Source of the DNA: Polyangium jinanense
Lineage (GTDB): Bacteria; Myxococcota; Polyangia; Polyangiales; Polyangiaceae
DNA length: 64,000 nt
Assembly: GCF_028435365.1 (NCBI RefSeq)
Contig: NZ_JAGTJJ010000018.1
Span: 124,001 to 188,000 of the forward strand
Reading direction: 5' to 3'
Of this stretch, positions 56,603-64,000 are shown in pieces. How positions within the stretch are numbered: position 1 is the stretch's first letter; each line of letters begins with the position of its first letter. The notes below the pieces were generated by a model. That model had not been told where the DNA came from. It did no database searches and was given only the letters and a program-made list of their open reading frames with translations. The translations under genes and the position numbers were made by a program.

Positions 56603-57010
56603 ATGCGTCGTGCACCGGGCGCCCGCGTGATGGGTCGCCGCTCCTTGCTCCGGTGTTTCGCAGCCGCCTTCCTCGTGGCGCTCCCGGGTTGCCTGAGCCC
56701 GACCCTCCCCCTCCCTCCGCCCGAGCCGCCCGACTTCATCTCTCCGCAGGCGGCGGCGCCGGGCCTGTGGACCATCTCCGGCGCATGCCTCGAAGGCGCC
56801 ATCGTCATCGTCTTCAACGAGCGAACGGGCGAGGGCGCGGTCGTCGAGGATCGCGACCGCGACGGCCGATACGAGGTCCAGATCGCGGCCGATCTCTGCG
56901 ACCTCGCCTGGGTCGCGCAGGACCTCGGCGAGGACGAGAGCGCACGCACCACCTTCGTCGTCCAGGATCTCACCCCGTCCGGCCCGGCGGATCCGTCCGC
57001 CTGCAAATGA
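56603..57010 (+). CDS. Lipoprotein of unknown function
   Basis: A 135-aa predicted lipoprotein (lipobox LPGC, Cys near residue 30), then a Pro-rich stretch (PTLPLPPPEPPDF) and a small beta-type domain with two cysteines (SGACLEG and ADLCDL). GEGAVVEDRDRDGRYEV resembles a calcium-binding loop. An ATG ten codons in is an alternative start. Unknown function; it sits just upstream of the NtrC-type regulator. Confidence 0.7.
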   Translation: MRRAPGARVMGRRSLLRCFAAAFLVALPGCLSPTLPLPPPEPPDFISPQAAAPGLWTISGACLEGAIVIVFNERTGEGAVVEDRDRDGRYEVQIAADLCDLAWVAQDLGEDESARTTFVVQDLTPSGPADPSACK

Positions 57011-57129
57011 AGTGACAGTGCCCTGACCTGGCGCGGCGCGTCTGCTCACGACGCGCGCGCGCCGGAGGCTGGGCCACGCGTTTCTCGGCGGAGAACGCCT
57101 GCGAGATTCTGCGCGCCCGACGAGCGGCA

Positions 57130-57138
57130 TGATAATTT
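57130..57138 (+). promoter_or_regulatory. Start-proximal extended -10, NtrC-type regulator
   Basis: TGATAATTT ends 7 nt before the ATG at 57146; the closest match to a canonical extended -10 in this set. Confidence 0.5.
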
Positions 57139-57145
57139 CTGCAGG

Positions 57146-58657
57146 ATGGCCTCCATGCCGCTCAGTGTTCCGCCGACCCCGACGAAGATCCTCGTCATCG
57201 ATGATGAGCCTGCGCTGCGGCAGGTCCTGGAGATCGCCTTTCGGCGGCACGGGATCGAGGTTGTCGCCGCGCCGGGCGTGCGCGCTGCGATGGAGGCCTT
57301 GCAGCAGAACCCGCAGCCCTTCCCGCTCGTGATCACCGACCTCGTGATGCCGGACGGATCGGGCATCGAGGTTCTCACGGCCGCGAAGCAACGATCGGCC
57401 GCGACGGAGGTCATCGTGATGACCGCGCATTCGAGCGTGGAGAACGCGCTCGATGCGATGAAGAAGGGCGCGTACGACTTCGTGGGCAAACCTTTCTCGC
57501 CGGCGGAGGTCATCGCGCTCGCGCAGAAGGCCCTCGAAAAGAGCAGCATCCTCCTCGAGAACCAGCGCCTCCGCGCGCAGATCTCGCGCCTCGAGCCCGC
57601 CGAGAACGACATCTTCGCGAGCCCCGCGATGGGACGTGTCGCCGAGATCGTCGGAAAGATCGCGCCCACGCGCACCACGGTGCTCATCACGGGCGAGAGC
57701 GGCACGGGCAAGGAGCGCGTCGCGCGGGCGCTGCACGATCGCAGCGATCGCTCGGGAAAACCTTTCCTCGTGGTCAATTGCGGCGCGCTACCCGAGGCGC
57801 TCATGGAGAGCGAGCTCTTCGGCCACGAGAAAGGCGCGTTCACGGGCGCGGGCGCGCGCGCGCTTGGCCTCTTCCGCGAGGCGGAGGGCGGCACGGTCCT
57901 GCTCGACGAGGTCGGCGAGCTGCCCGCCTCGCTCCAGGTCAAACTCCTCCGCGTACTCCAGGAGCGCAAGGTGCGGCCCGTGGGCGCCGCGGCCGAAATT
58001 CCGGTCGACGTGCGTGTCCTCGCGGCGACGAATCGCGACGTCGAGGCCGACGTTCGGCAGAACAAATTCCGGCAGGACCTCTATTATCGACTCAACGTCA
58101 TTCGAATCGAGCTACCGCCGTTGCGGGATCGCCCGGGGGACGTGGCGCGGCTCGCCGAGCGATTCGTGCGTCGATTCGCGAACGAGCTCGGCAAGGACGT
58201 CCGGGGATTGACGACGGACGCATTACGCGCGCTCGACGCTTACAAGTTTCCCGGCAACGTGCGCGAGCTCGAGAACATGATGGAGCGCGCGGTGGCGCTC
58301 GCGTCGGGGCCTGCGATCGGACTCGGCGATTTGCCTGCGCAGGTGAGCGGCCTCTCGGCGAGCCCGGCGCCTCTTCTTTCGGAGCTCCCGCCGGAGGGGT
58401 GCGTGCTCGAGGACGTGCTCGGCGAGGTCGAACGGCGCCTCATTCTGCAGGCCCTCGAGCGAAGCGGCGGCGTGCGCAAAGCCGCGGCGAAATTGCTCGG
58501 CGTCACGTTCCGCTCGCTGCGCTACCGCCTCGCGAAGCACGGGCTCGACACGGACGCGGCCGACGACGACGACGAGACGGAGGGCTCGATCGTGCCTGCC
58601 CAGCCGGCGCCGGCGGGGGGGCGACGAGAATCGTCACCACGCGAAGCCCGCCGGTGA
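57146..58657 (+). CDS. NtrC-family response regulator, PilR-like
   Basis: A 503-aa sigma54 activator: receiver domain (about 14-130, VIDDE and TDLVMPDGSG with the phospho-Asp about 63), AAA+ domain with GESGTGKE (about 183) and GAFTGA (about 231), and a Fis-type HTH (GVRKAAAKLLGVTFRSLRYRLAKHG, about 441-465). A polar tail follows. The next gene is a prepilin with a -24/-12 promoter, so this is probably the pilin activator, equivalent to PilR of Myxococcus. No PilS-type kinase is adjacent; the orphan kinase at 9949-12087 is one possible partner in the window. Confidence 0.9.
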   Translation: MASMPLSVPPTPTKILVIDDEPALRQVLEIAFRRHGIEVVAAPGVRAAMEALQQNPQPFPLVITDLVMPDGSGIEVLTAAKQRSAATEVIVMTAHSSVENALDAMKKGAYDFVGKPFSPAEVIALAQKALEKSSILLENQRLRAQISRLEPAENDIFASPAMGRVAEIVGKIAPTRTTVLITGESGTGKERVARALHDRSDRSGKPFLVVNCGALPEALMESELFGHEKGAFTGAGARALGLFREAEGGTVLLDEVGELPASLQVKLLRVLQERKVRPVGAAAEIPVDVRVLAATNRDVEADVRQNKFRQDLYYRLNVIRIELPPLRDRPGDVARLAERFVRRFANELGKDVRGLTTDALRALDAYKFPGNVRELENMMERAVALASGPAIGLGDLPAQVSGLSASPAPLLSELPPEGCVLEDVLGEVERRLILQALERSGGVRKAAAKLLGVTFRSLRYRLAKHGLDTDAADDDDETEGSIVPAQPAPAGGRRESSPREARR

Positions 58658-58800
58658 CAATTTTGGTCACCGTGCGACGCGAAAGGTACATTCCCCGAGC
58701 GTCAAGGATCCACCACGATGAACGAAAATGCCGGAGAAAGCCGCTGGATCGAGGTGGATCGTTCGTTTCTCCGGGTGCGCCTCGGGGCGCGGATCGCGGG

Positions 58801-58816
58801 TGGCACGAGCCGTGCT
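58801..58816 (+). promoter_or_regulatory. Sigma54 -24/-12 promoter of the first prepilin
   Basis: TGGCACGagccGTGCT matches the TGGCACG-N4-TTGCW consensus with one mismatch in the -12 box and the correct GG-N10-GC spacing. The predicted transcription start is about 58827, just before the ATG at 58832. It supports that start and PilR-type control. Confidence 0.75.
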
Positions 58817-58831
58817 TTAACGAAGAACACG

Positions 58832-59407
58832 ATGCAGTTCGGTGAACGACCCAGGAGCTACGCAAAGCGCCGTGGGTTCACGCTCTCCGAGCTGATGATC
58901 GTGGTGGCGATGATTGGCGTGCTCGCGGCGATCGCGATGGTCGGGTATCGCCGCTACATCCGAGGCGCTGCGGCGTCGGAGGTGAAGGCCGTCGTCTCCG
59001 GGATTCGTGTCGCGGAGGAAGCCTACAGAGCCGAGACGTTTCAGTATCTCGGGTGTACGAAATCGTTCACGCCTTGGTATCCGGCCACGCCGAACGACAA
59101 GAAGCGGAATTGGGACAATGGTCAGACGGGCAATGCACTCCACGATTGCTGGATGCAGCTCAATGTGACGACCGACGGCCCGGTGCGCTTCGGTTATGCG
59201 GTGGTCGCGGGAATCGCCCCTTCTGAGGGGGTCGCCAACGTGCCGTTTTGCCAAAACTGGGCTACGGCGCACGCGACCGTGAATGGTCCGTGGTTCGTGG
59301 TGCAGGCTGCGGGAGACCAGGACGCCGACAACGAATTCTCGCTCTTCGCATCGTCCTCGCTCACGGGCGAGCTCTGCGTCGATCCGAAAAACGGCGACGA
59401 CGAGTGA
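58832..59407 (+). CDS. Type IV prepilin-like protein
   Basis: A 191-aa prepilin. Short basic leader (MQFGERPRSYAKRRG), cleavage after Gly15, then FTLSELMIVVAMIGVLAAIAMVGYRRY with Glu at +5. The mature domain has four cysteines and a late Asp-rich loop (AAGDQDADNEFSLF) shared with the next two pilin-like proteins. An in-frame ATG at 58718 would add 38 residues upstream of the promoter and is rejected. Probably a minor or alternative pilin. Confidence 0.85.
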   Translation: MQFGERPRSYAKRRGFTLSELMIVVAMIGVLAAIAMVGYRRYIRGAAASEVKAVVSGIRVAEEAYRAETFQYLGCTKSFTPWYPATPNDKKRNWDNGQTGNALHDCWMQLNVTTDGPVRFGYAVVAGIAPSEGVANVPFCQNWATAHATVNGPWFVVQAAGDQDADNEFSLFASSSLTGELCVDPKNGDDE

Positions 59408-59557
59408 CGAAGCATCGATTGGGACGTCGGCGATTCGATTTCGTATGAGATCCCAGGATCCGACGAGCATTTTTTGACTCGTCGAGGGGGGATCGACAGA
59501 TTCGCGGCGAGGTTTGCCGCTCCGAAACATTTCGTCTGCCAGAGGAGGAGGTCCGTC

Positions 59558-60184
59558 ATGCGTGCATTCAAGCGTTACGACAAGCGTGGTTTTACCCTCG
59601 TCGAGCTCATGATCGTCGTCGCCATCATCGGCGTCCTCGCGGCGCTCGCGATCTTCGGCGTGAACCGGTACCTGAAGAGCGCCAAGACGAGCGAGGCGAA
59701 GAACTCGGTCGGCCGCATCGCCCGCGCCGCCGCCGAGTCGTACGAGCGCGAGAACACGACCTCGCAGCTCCTGCAGCTCGGCCAGGAGTCGAACGTCCCG
59801 ACGCACTCGCTCTGCGGCACGGCGACGAACTCCGTCCCCCAGGCCGGCGTCCCGGCGGCGAAGAAGTACCAGCCGAACAACAGCGGTGCGGTCGACTTCG
59901 CCGGTGGCGACTCGACGAACGGCTGGAAGTGCCTCCGCTTCGAGATCAGCGACCCGATTTACTACCAGTACTCGTACACGAAGGGCAGCGCGCCCGTCGG
60001 TCAGCTCGCCACGCCGGCCGGTCCGTCGGTCAGCGGCGCCGAGAGCTTCGAGGCGGCGGCGAAGGGTGATCTCGACGGCGACAGCAGCGAGTACGGCATC
60101 TTCACGCTGACCGGCCAGGTCGACAGCACCACGAAGCAGCTCGTTCGCTCGACCCAGGTCTTCATCTCGAACGAGTACGAGTGA
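59558..60184 (+). CDS. pilA: Type IV major pilin, PilA-like
   Basis: A 208-aa prepilin: leader MRAFKRYDKRG, cleavage before FTLVELMIVVAIIGVLAALAIFGVNRYLKSAKTSEAK, Glu at +5. The mature domain has two cysteines (HSLCGT and WKCLRF) and the loop KGDLDGDSSEYGIFTLTG. Strong ribosome-binding site GAGGAGG (59543-59549), strongly biased codon use and a good terminator indicate high expression, as expected for the main fibre subunit. The promoter is unclear: it may be co-transcribed with the preceding prepilin. Confidence 0.9.
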   Translation: MRAFKRYDKRGFTLVELMIVVAIIGVLAALAIFGVNRYLKSAKTSEAKNSVGRIARAAAESYERENTTSQLLQLGQESNVPTHSLCGTATNSVPQAGVPAAKKYQPNNSGAVDFAGGDSTNGWKCLRFEISDPIYYQYSYTKGSAPVGQLATPAGPSVSGAESFEAAAKGDLDGDSSEYGIFTLTGQVDSTTKQLVRSTQVFISNEYE

Positions 60185-60235
60185 TCCAAACCTGAAGCGC
60201 GCCTCGGGCGCGCCGAACGGACCTCGCCTCCGGGA

Positions 60236-60271
60236 CCCGGGCCGCGCATTGCGGTCCGGGTTTCGTTTTTT
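60236..60271 (+). terminator. Rho-independent terminator of the pilin gene
   Basis: CCCGGGCCGC (60236-60245), loop GCATT, GCGGTCCGGG (60251-60260, one G-U pair), then TTTCGTTTTTT. Confidence 0.9.
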
Positions 60272-60354
60272 ATCGAGCATCCTCGCGGAAGCGGCGTGTT
60301 TTCCTGGGCCCCGGGGCCGCGCGCTTCTCGGGTGGAAACCGACGCAGCGGCGCG

Positions 60355-60361
60355 CTAGAAG
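60355..60361 (+). promoter_or_regulatory. Start-proximal -10, pilin-like gene
   Basis: TAGAAG (60356-60361) ends 6 nt before the ATG at 60368, directly after the pilin terminator, giving the next two genes their own start. Confidence 0.4.
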
Positions 60362-60367
60362 GGGGGC

Positions 60368-60862
60368 ATGTCGCGATGGAGCGCGCTCGAGCTCAGCGTG
60401 GCCTTTGCGATCGGAGGCAGCGTCCTCGCGGTGGCGGTGCCCGCGTTCATCCGCAACCTGCACGCCTCCAAGCTGAGCGAGCCGCTCGACAACCTCGATC
60501 GGCTGGTCACACACGCCGTCGCGTACGCAGAGAGCAAGCCGCAGGACATCAGCTTCCCACCGGCCGCGCCGCTCACACCGGCCGAGGTCCCGCGCGGCGT
60601 GCGCGTCACGGATCCTCCCGAGATCTGGGAGCACCTCACGTGGCGATCGCTCGACTTCCGCATCGAGGAGCCGCACGCGTTCTCGTTCAAGTTCGAGAGC
60701 GAGCTCGATCCGGTAACACGCGTGATGCGGTTCGTCGCGACCGCACACGGTGATCTCGACGGCGACGGCAAGCTGTCGACGTTCCAGGTGCGCGGCGAGC
60801 GCGTGCCGGGACAACCTCCGCGCGTCTTGCCCGGCATGTTCGTGGATCGCGAGGTGGAGTGA
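60368..60862 (+). CDS. Degenerate pilin-like protein
   Basis: A 164-aa protein with a single N-terminal helix SALELSVAFAIGGSVLAVAVPAF laid out like a pilin stalk. The Gly/Phe cleavage site is missing and the leader is only four or five residues, so prepilin peptidase may not cut it. The C-terminal part contains AHGDLDGDGKLSTFQVRG, the same Asp-rich loop as the two upstream pilins, which supports common ancestry. It may be a fixed membrane pseudopilin. Shares one base with the next start (TGATG). Confidence 0.7.
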   Translation: MSRWSALELSVAFAIGGSVLAVAVPAFIRNLHASKLSEPLDNLDRLVTHAVAYAESKPQDISFPPAAPLTPAEVPRGVRVTDPPEIWEHLTWRSLDFRIEEPHAFSFKFESELDPVTRVMRFVATAHGDLDGDGKLSTFQVRGERVPGQPPRVLPGMFVDREVE

Positions 60863-61788
60863 TGCCCGCGCTCTCCGACTACGTCCGGACCGCGATCGTG
60901 GTGGGCGTGTCGGCGCTGTGCATCGGATCGGTTCGCGCGCGCGTCGCGGAACAACATGCGCGCGTGAAGGAGACGAGCGACGTGCATCTCTTGCCGCCGC
61001 CGAAGGAGGTCGTGACGCTCTCGTTCGGCTACCGCGCAGCGCTCGCGGACGTGCTGTGGGCACACGTGCTCGTCTCGCAGGGGCTGCACACGTTCGAACG
61101 TCGGCGCTTCGAGAACGTCGCGGACCTCATCGACACGATCAACGAGCTCGATCCGGAGTTCCGAGATCCATACTTGCTCTCGGACGCGCTCATCACGCTC
61201 CAGATCGCGGAGGCCGATCGCGCGGACATCGATCGGACGCGGGCAATCCTCGAACGCGGGACGCGAAATCGGCCGCTCGATCCCGAGGTGTGGAGGACAG
61301 CGGGTCAGTTCATCGCGTTCATCGCGCCCGGTACGTACCTGACGGATCCGGAGGAGCGCGCGGCATGGAAGGCCGACGGCGCGCGCATGCTCGCGCGCGC
61401 GGCGGAGCTCGGCGGGGATGCGGGTGCCATGGGATGGGCCGCCGTCGCAGGCGCGGGGATCCTGAATCGGCAAGGCGAGCGTGATGCAGCGATCCGTTTG
61501 ATTCAGCGCACGCTCGCGGTGACGGACGACGAGGAGCTGCGCGAGCGGCTCCAGCAGCAGCTCGCATCCCTCGTCGGCGAGGCGAAGCTCGAAGCGTATC
61601 GTCGACGGCAGTCGGAGATGCTCGAGCTCACGCTGCGGGACGTACCGTTCGTCAGCAAGTCGACGCTGTTCGTGCTCGGTCCGCCGTTCGATCCGGCGTA
61701 CTGCGCGGGCGGCGCGCACGCGAACGATCGGCGCTGCGCGCTCACGTGGCAGGCGTGGGCGAAGGCGAGTTCGGAAGAGCAGCGCTGA
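60862..61788 (+). CDS. Membrane-anchored TPR-like protein
   Basis: A 308-aa protein with an N-terminal hydrophobic helix (about 7-24) and helical repeats. VVTLSFGYRAALADVLWAHVLVSQG and FRDPYLLSDALITLQIAEADR are typical of a TPR-like family present in many delta-proteobacteria, including near pilin genes. No catalytic motif. Coupled to the pilin-like gene, so a role in pilus assembly or anchoring is a reasonable guess. GTG at 60859 is an alternative start. Confidence 0.75.
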   Translation: MPALSDYVRTAIVVGVSALCIGSVRARVAEQHARVKETSDVHLLPPPKEVVTLSFGYRAALADVLWAHVLVSQGLHTFERRRFENVADLIDTINELDPEFRDPYLLSDALITLQIAEADRADIDRTRAILERGTRNRPLDPEVWRTAGQFIAFIAPGTYLTDPEERAAWKADGARMLARAAELGGDAGAMGWAAVAGAGILNRQGERDAAIRLIQRTLAVTDDEELRERLQQQLASLVGEAKLEAYRRRQSEMLELTLRDVPFVSKSTLFVLGPPFDPAYCAGGAHANDRRCALTWQAWAKASSEEQR

Positions 61789-61858
61789 GGGGAGTTCCCT
61801 CACCCCCATCCCCTCTCCGTGCGAGGGCTGAGCATTGGTCTCATCGCGAGGCGTCGCG

Positions 61859-62188
61859 CCGGGGCGCTGCCCCGGGCCCCGCGGGGGCTGTTCGCCCCTC
61901 GACCCGAACCAGGGCAAGCCCTGGACCGTTCGTGGAAGAACTGCGCATCGCGCAGTTCTTCCAACAGGCCGGTGGCAAGACCAGGAAGGTGCGTTGCACG
62001 CTGGCGACGGGCACGTTGCCTGTTGAATCGTCAGCGCCGCGGTCTTGATGGGCAGGGTCGTCGTTGGTCTTGACCTGGCCTGTTCGATGAACTGCGCGTT
62101 GCGCAGTTCATCGACCCCGGGTCCAGCGCTTGCGCTGGTCCAGGTCCAGGGGCGGATAGCCCCGGTGGGGCCTGGGGCAAAGCCCCAG
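61859..62188. repeat. Multi-hairpin intergenic element, copy 2
   Basis: Second copy of the element at 25390-25695, in opposite orientation and again between convergent genes. Stems: 61859-61875 (CCGGGGC/GCCCCGG), CCAGGGC/GCCCTGG near 61909-61924, 61933-61963 (TGGAAGAACTGCGC/GCGCAGTTCTTCCA), a core of about 120 nt, 62084-62114 (TCGATGAACTGCGC/GCGCAGTTCATCGA), 62123-62138 (CCAGCGC/GCGCTGG) and 62172-62188 (CTGGGGC/GCCCCAG). Stem changes relative to copy 1 are compensated. The whole gap 61789-62260 holds no gene. Confidence 0.9.
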
Positions 62189-62260
62189 CGCAGCGCCTCC
62201 CAGATGAGATTAATGCTCAGCTGCGAGGGAGAGGGGAGGAGAGCGAGGTGAGGGGCAGGT

Positions 62261-64000
62261 TCACTTGAACTTGACGGCGGCCGTCTTCGTCTCGCCGGCC
62301 TTCACGGTCACGCTCACCGTCTGCTTGCCCTTGTCGGGGTGGATGAACGTCACCGTGTGCGTACCGGCCGGCACGCTCACGCCGACCTTGGGCGTGCTGC
62401 CGAGCGGACGACCGTCGAGGACGACCTTCGAGACCGGGATCGAGTTGATGTTGAGCGTCCCGTTGCCCGTGGCCGGCGCCTTGTCGCCGCCCGACGCTGT
62501 CGACGCGGTCGCGGACGTGCCGCTCGACGTCGAGCCGCTCGACGTCGAGCCCGTCGCCGAGCCCGTGTCGGTCGCGGAGCCGCTCGCGGAGCCGCTCGCC
62601 GAGCCGCTCGCCGAGCCGCTCGCCACGGCGTCGTTCGTCGGCGCCTTGCCCGGCTCGTAGAGCGCGATGCGGATCGGCTTCTCGGCGAGGCCGTCGTCGA
62701 AGGTGAGATCTTGCGAGAAGTCGTCGAGGCCCTTCTTCGTGGCGACGAGCTTCCAGCCGGCCGTGGGATCGAGGTCGATCTTGACGGGCTGGTTCTTCCA
62801 CTCCTTCTCGGGGATCTTCTTCTCTTCCTTCTTCGCGTTGACCAGCTTGACGGCCGCGCCTTCGGTCGCGAGCTCGAGCACGATCTGCCCGCGCAGCACC
62901 TTGAGCTTGATCGGGCCGATCTCCTTCAGCTTGCCGGCCTCGATGTCGACCGTCTGCTCGAGCCTGTCGTAGCGGTCGCCGGCCTCGAACTTGAGCTTGT
63001 GCGAGCCGGCCGTGATGTCCTTCAACTCGACCGGGAGCACGCCCTTATCCGTGCCGTCGATCCACACCTTCGTGTTCGGCGTCGCGGCGAGGATCTTCAG
63101 GCCCGTCACGTTCGCGCTCGCCGTTGCCGGCGCGGACGACGTCCCGGGCGCAGCGCCGCTGGTCTCGAGCGTGACCATGACGGGCGTCTCTTTGCCGGCC
63201 TCGACGACGGCCGAAACCTTCTCGTCCTTGCCGAGGTCCGTGACGATGACACGCACCGTTTTCTCGCCGGGGCCGAGCTCGGCGACCACGCAGGGCGTGG
63301 TGTCGCACTTCTTCTGGCCGTCGACGAAGATCTCCGCCTTGCTGATCGACGCGCCCTTCGACTGGATGTCGATCTTCAGCGAGCCCTTCTTCGGCAGGAA
63401 CATGAAGACCCCGAGGCCGATGACCGCGACGAGCGCGACGGCGCCGAGGATGATGGCGATCTTGCTGCCGCCGGACGACGGCGCGGGCTGCACGCCGGGG
63501 ATGCCGACCAGATCGGGGCGCGGGCGGATCGCCGTCGCCTCGGAGCGCGCCGTCATCGGCGCTTGCGAGGGCGGCATCGCGGGGACGGGCACCACGCCCG
63601 CGGAGGCGAGCGTCGTGGACACGCCGGGCGCCTGAGGCGGCGGCATCGCGGCGCCGGGCGGCAACGTGCCGAGCGTCGGAACCGCGACGGGCGGGGGCAG
63701 CGGCGCGGGGCGCGCGGAGCCACCCGAGCCGGAGAGCAGGGCCGCGGCCGCGCTGCTCATGGGAGGCATGCCGGCGGCGGGGCGCGGGCCGGTCGGGTGC
63801 GGGTCGCCTTTGCTCGCGTCGAAGACGTGGGTCGACTCTTCCTCGTCGTCCCAGTCCATGTCGACGGCCTTGCCGCCGGGGCCCACCTTCGCGGCGGGGG
63901 CTTCACCGGTCGGCGCGCCGGGGGGCGGCGGCAGCGGTACCGGCGCGGCGGCTCCGGGCGGCGGCGGCAGCGGCAGCGAGGAGTTGCCTGCGCCTGGCGG
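62261..64000 (-). CDS. PEGA-domain membrane protein (5' end beyond window)
   Basis: At least 579 aa; the frame stays open to the window edge, so the start is outside. Order as seen: Pro/Ala/Gly-rich region, an acidic motif (DMDWDDEEESTHVFD), more Pro-rich sequence, a single membrane helix (KIAIILGAVALVAVIGLGVFMFL), then an extracytoplasmic part with repeated PEGA-like units (WIDGTDKGVLPVELKDITAGSHKL; VVLDGRPLGSTPKVGVSVPAGTHTVTF) and a Ser/Gly repeat linker before the last. PEGA modules usually sit at the envelope and may bind cell-wall or surface polymers. The cytoplasmic half is missing, so kinase or zinc-ribbon domains upstream cannot be excluded. Confidence 0.85.
   Translation of the reverse strand, partial: PPGAGNSSLPLPPPPGAAAPVPLPPPPGAPTGEAPAAKVGPGGKAVDMDWDDEEESTHVFDASKGDPHPTGPRPAAGMPPMSSAAAALLSGSGGSARPAPLPPPVAVPTLGTLPPGAAMPPPQAPGVSTTLASAGVVPVPAMPPSQAPMTARSEATAIRPRPDLVGIPGVQPAPSSGGSKIAIILGAVALVAVIGLGVFMFLPKKGSLKIDIQSKGASISKAEIFVDGQKKCDTTPCVVAELGPGEKTVRVIVTDLGKDEKVSAVVEAGKETPVMVTLETSGAAPGTSSAPATASANVTGLKILAATPNTKVWIDGTDKGVLPVELKDITAGSHKLKFEAGDRYDRLEQTVDIEAGKLKEIGPIKLKVLRGQIVLELATEGAAVKLVNAKKEEKKIPEKEWKNQPVKIDLDPTAGWKLVATKKGLDDFSQDLTFDDGLAEKPIRIALYEPGKAPTNDAVASGSASGSASGSASGSATDTGSATGSTSSGSTSSGTSATASTASGGDKAPATGNGTLNINSIPVSKVVLDGRPLGSTPKVGVSVPAGTHTVTFIHPDKGKQTVSVTVKAGETKTAAVKFK
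62579..62626. repeat. 12-bp tandem repeats coding SGSA units
   Basis: Four consecutive copies of a 12-mer close to GAGCCGCTCGCC encode the (SGSA)n linker of the PEGA protein. Length variation between strains is expected. Confidence 0.75.

Noticed and set aside
58718..58831. Upstream ATG at 58718 as start of the first prepilin
   Set aside because: It would place 53 residues before the cleavage glycine and put the coding region over the -24/-12 promoter. The ATG at 58832 gives a normal short leader.

Overview
This is chromosomal DNA from a myxobacterium, most likely of the Polyangiaceae/Sorangiineae. The base composition is very GC-rich with heavily G/C-biased third codon positions. Diagnostic families are large TPR-sigma54 regulators, MYXO-CTERM sorted surface proteins with MopE-type DNDCDG repeats, many lipoproteins, FHA/DUF4388 and PEGA proteins, and PilA-type prepilins beside an NtrC-class regulator. 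No transposase, phage gene, CRISPR array, rRNA or tRNA was recognised, so this looks like ordinary core/lineage-specific chromosome.

Layout. 1-4.1 kb: 5' part of an SCP-2 protein, a membrane protein of unknown function and a copper P-type ATPase with two near-identical YHS domains. 4.3-6.1 kb: rplC-rlmE-ChaC-like run. 6.1-10 kb: FHA/DUF4388 protein, then kdd (lysine degradation) and fhs. 10-16.4 kb: a polytopic sensor kinase, a small lipoprotein and a 1234-aa TPR-sigma54 activator, separated by strong hairpins. 16.4-18.5 kb: a coupled operon of a degenerate phosphoesterase, nadD and a DUF2520 dehydrogenase. 18.5-23.8 kb: ferredoxin-FAD oxidoreductase, ccmB, gltX, CPBP protease and lytic transglycosylase. 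24-27 kb: kamA (lysine 2,3-aminomutase), a palindromic repeat element and a WYL regulator. 27.2-38.5 kb: three large MopE-type secreted proteins, two being VWA/MYXO-CTERM tandem paralogues and the third a lipoprotein with a SUMF1-like end. 38.6-45.3 kb: haem-motif lipoprotein, metallophosphoesterase, thymidine phosphorylase, a two-component pair, a lipoprotein and a DUF3293 protein. 45.4-51.1 kb: a Gld-type ABC operon (ATPase, permease, GldG, DUF4340) with 4-nt overlaps throughout. 51.3-56.5 kb: a PatA-like subtilase with an altered nucleophile, pyrC-carA and rimO. 56.6-61.8 kb: lipoprotein, NtrC-type regulator, a sigma54-promoter prepilin, a PilA-like pilin with terminator, a degenerate pilin-like protein and a TPR protein. 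The window ends with a second copy of the palindromic element and a PEGA protein running off the edge.

How the parts relate. kamA and kdd belong to the 3,5-diaminohexanoate route of lysine breakdown. The NtrC-type regulator is immediately upstream of a prepilin that has a -24/-12 promoter. MYXO-CTERM substrates and a CPBP-fold intramembrane protease share the window.

Three sequence-level observations stand out. About fifteen genes have a TAnnnn hexamer 6-10 nt upstream of the start codon, with no room for a Shine-Dalgarno sequence, implying widespread leaderless transcription. A roughly 310-330 bp multi-hairpin element occurs twice, each time between convergent genes, with paired compensating changes in its stems. 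A 50-nt decayed copy of the 5' end of the third MopE gene lies just after the first paralogue, showing that a two-gene unit was duplicated and one member later lost.
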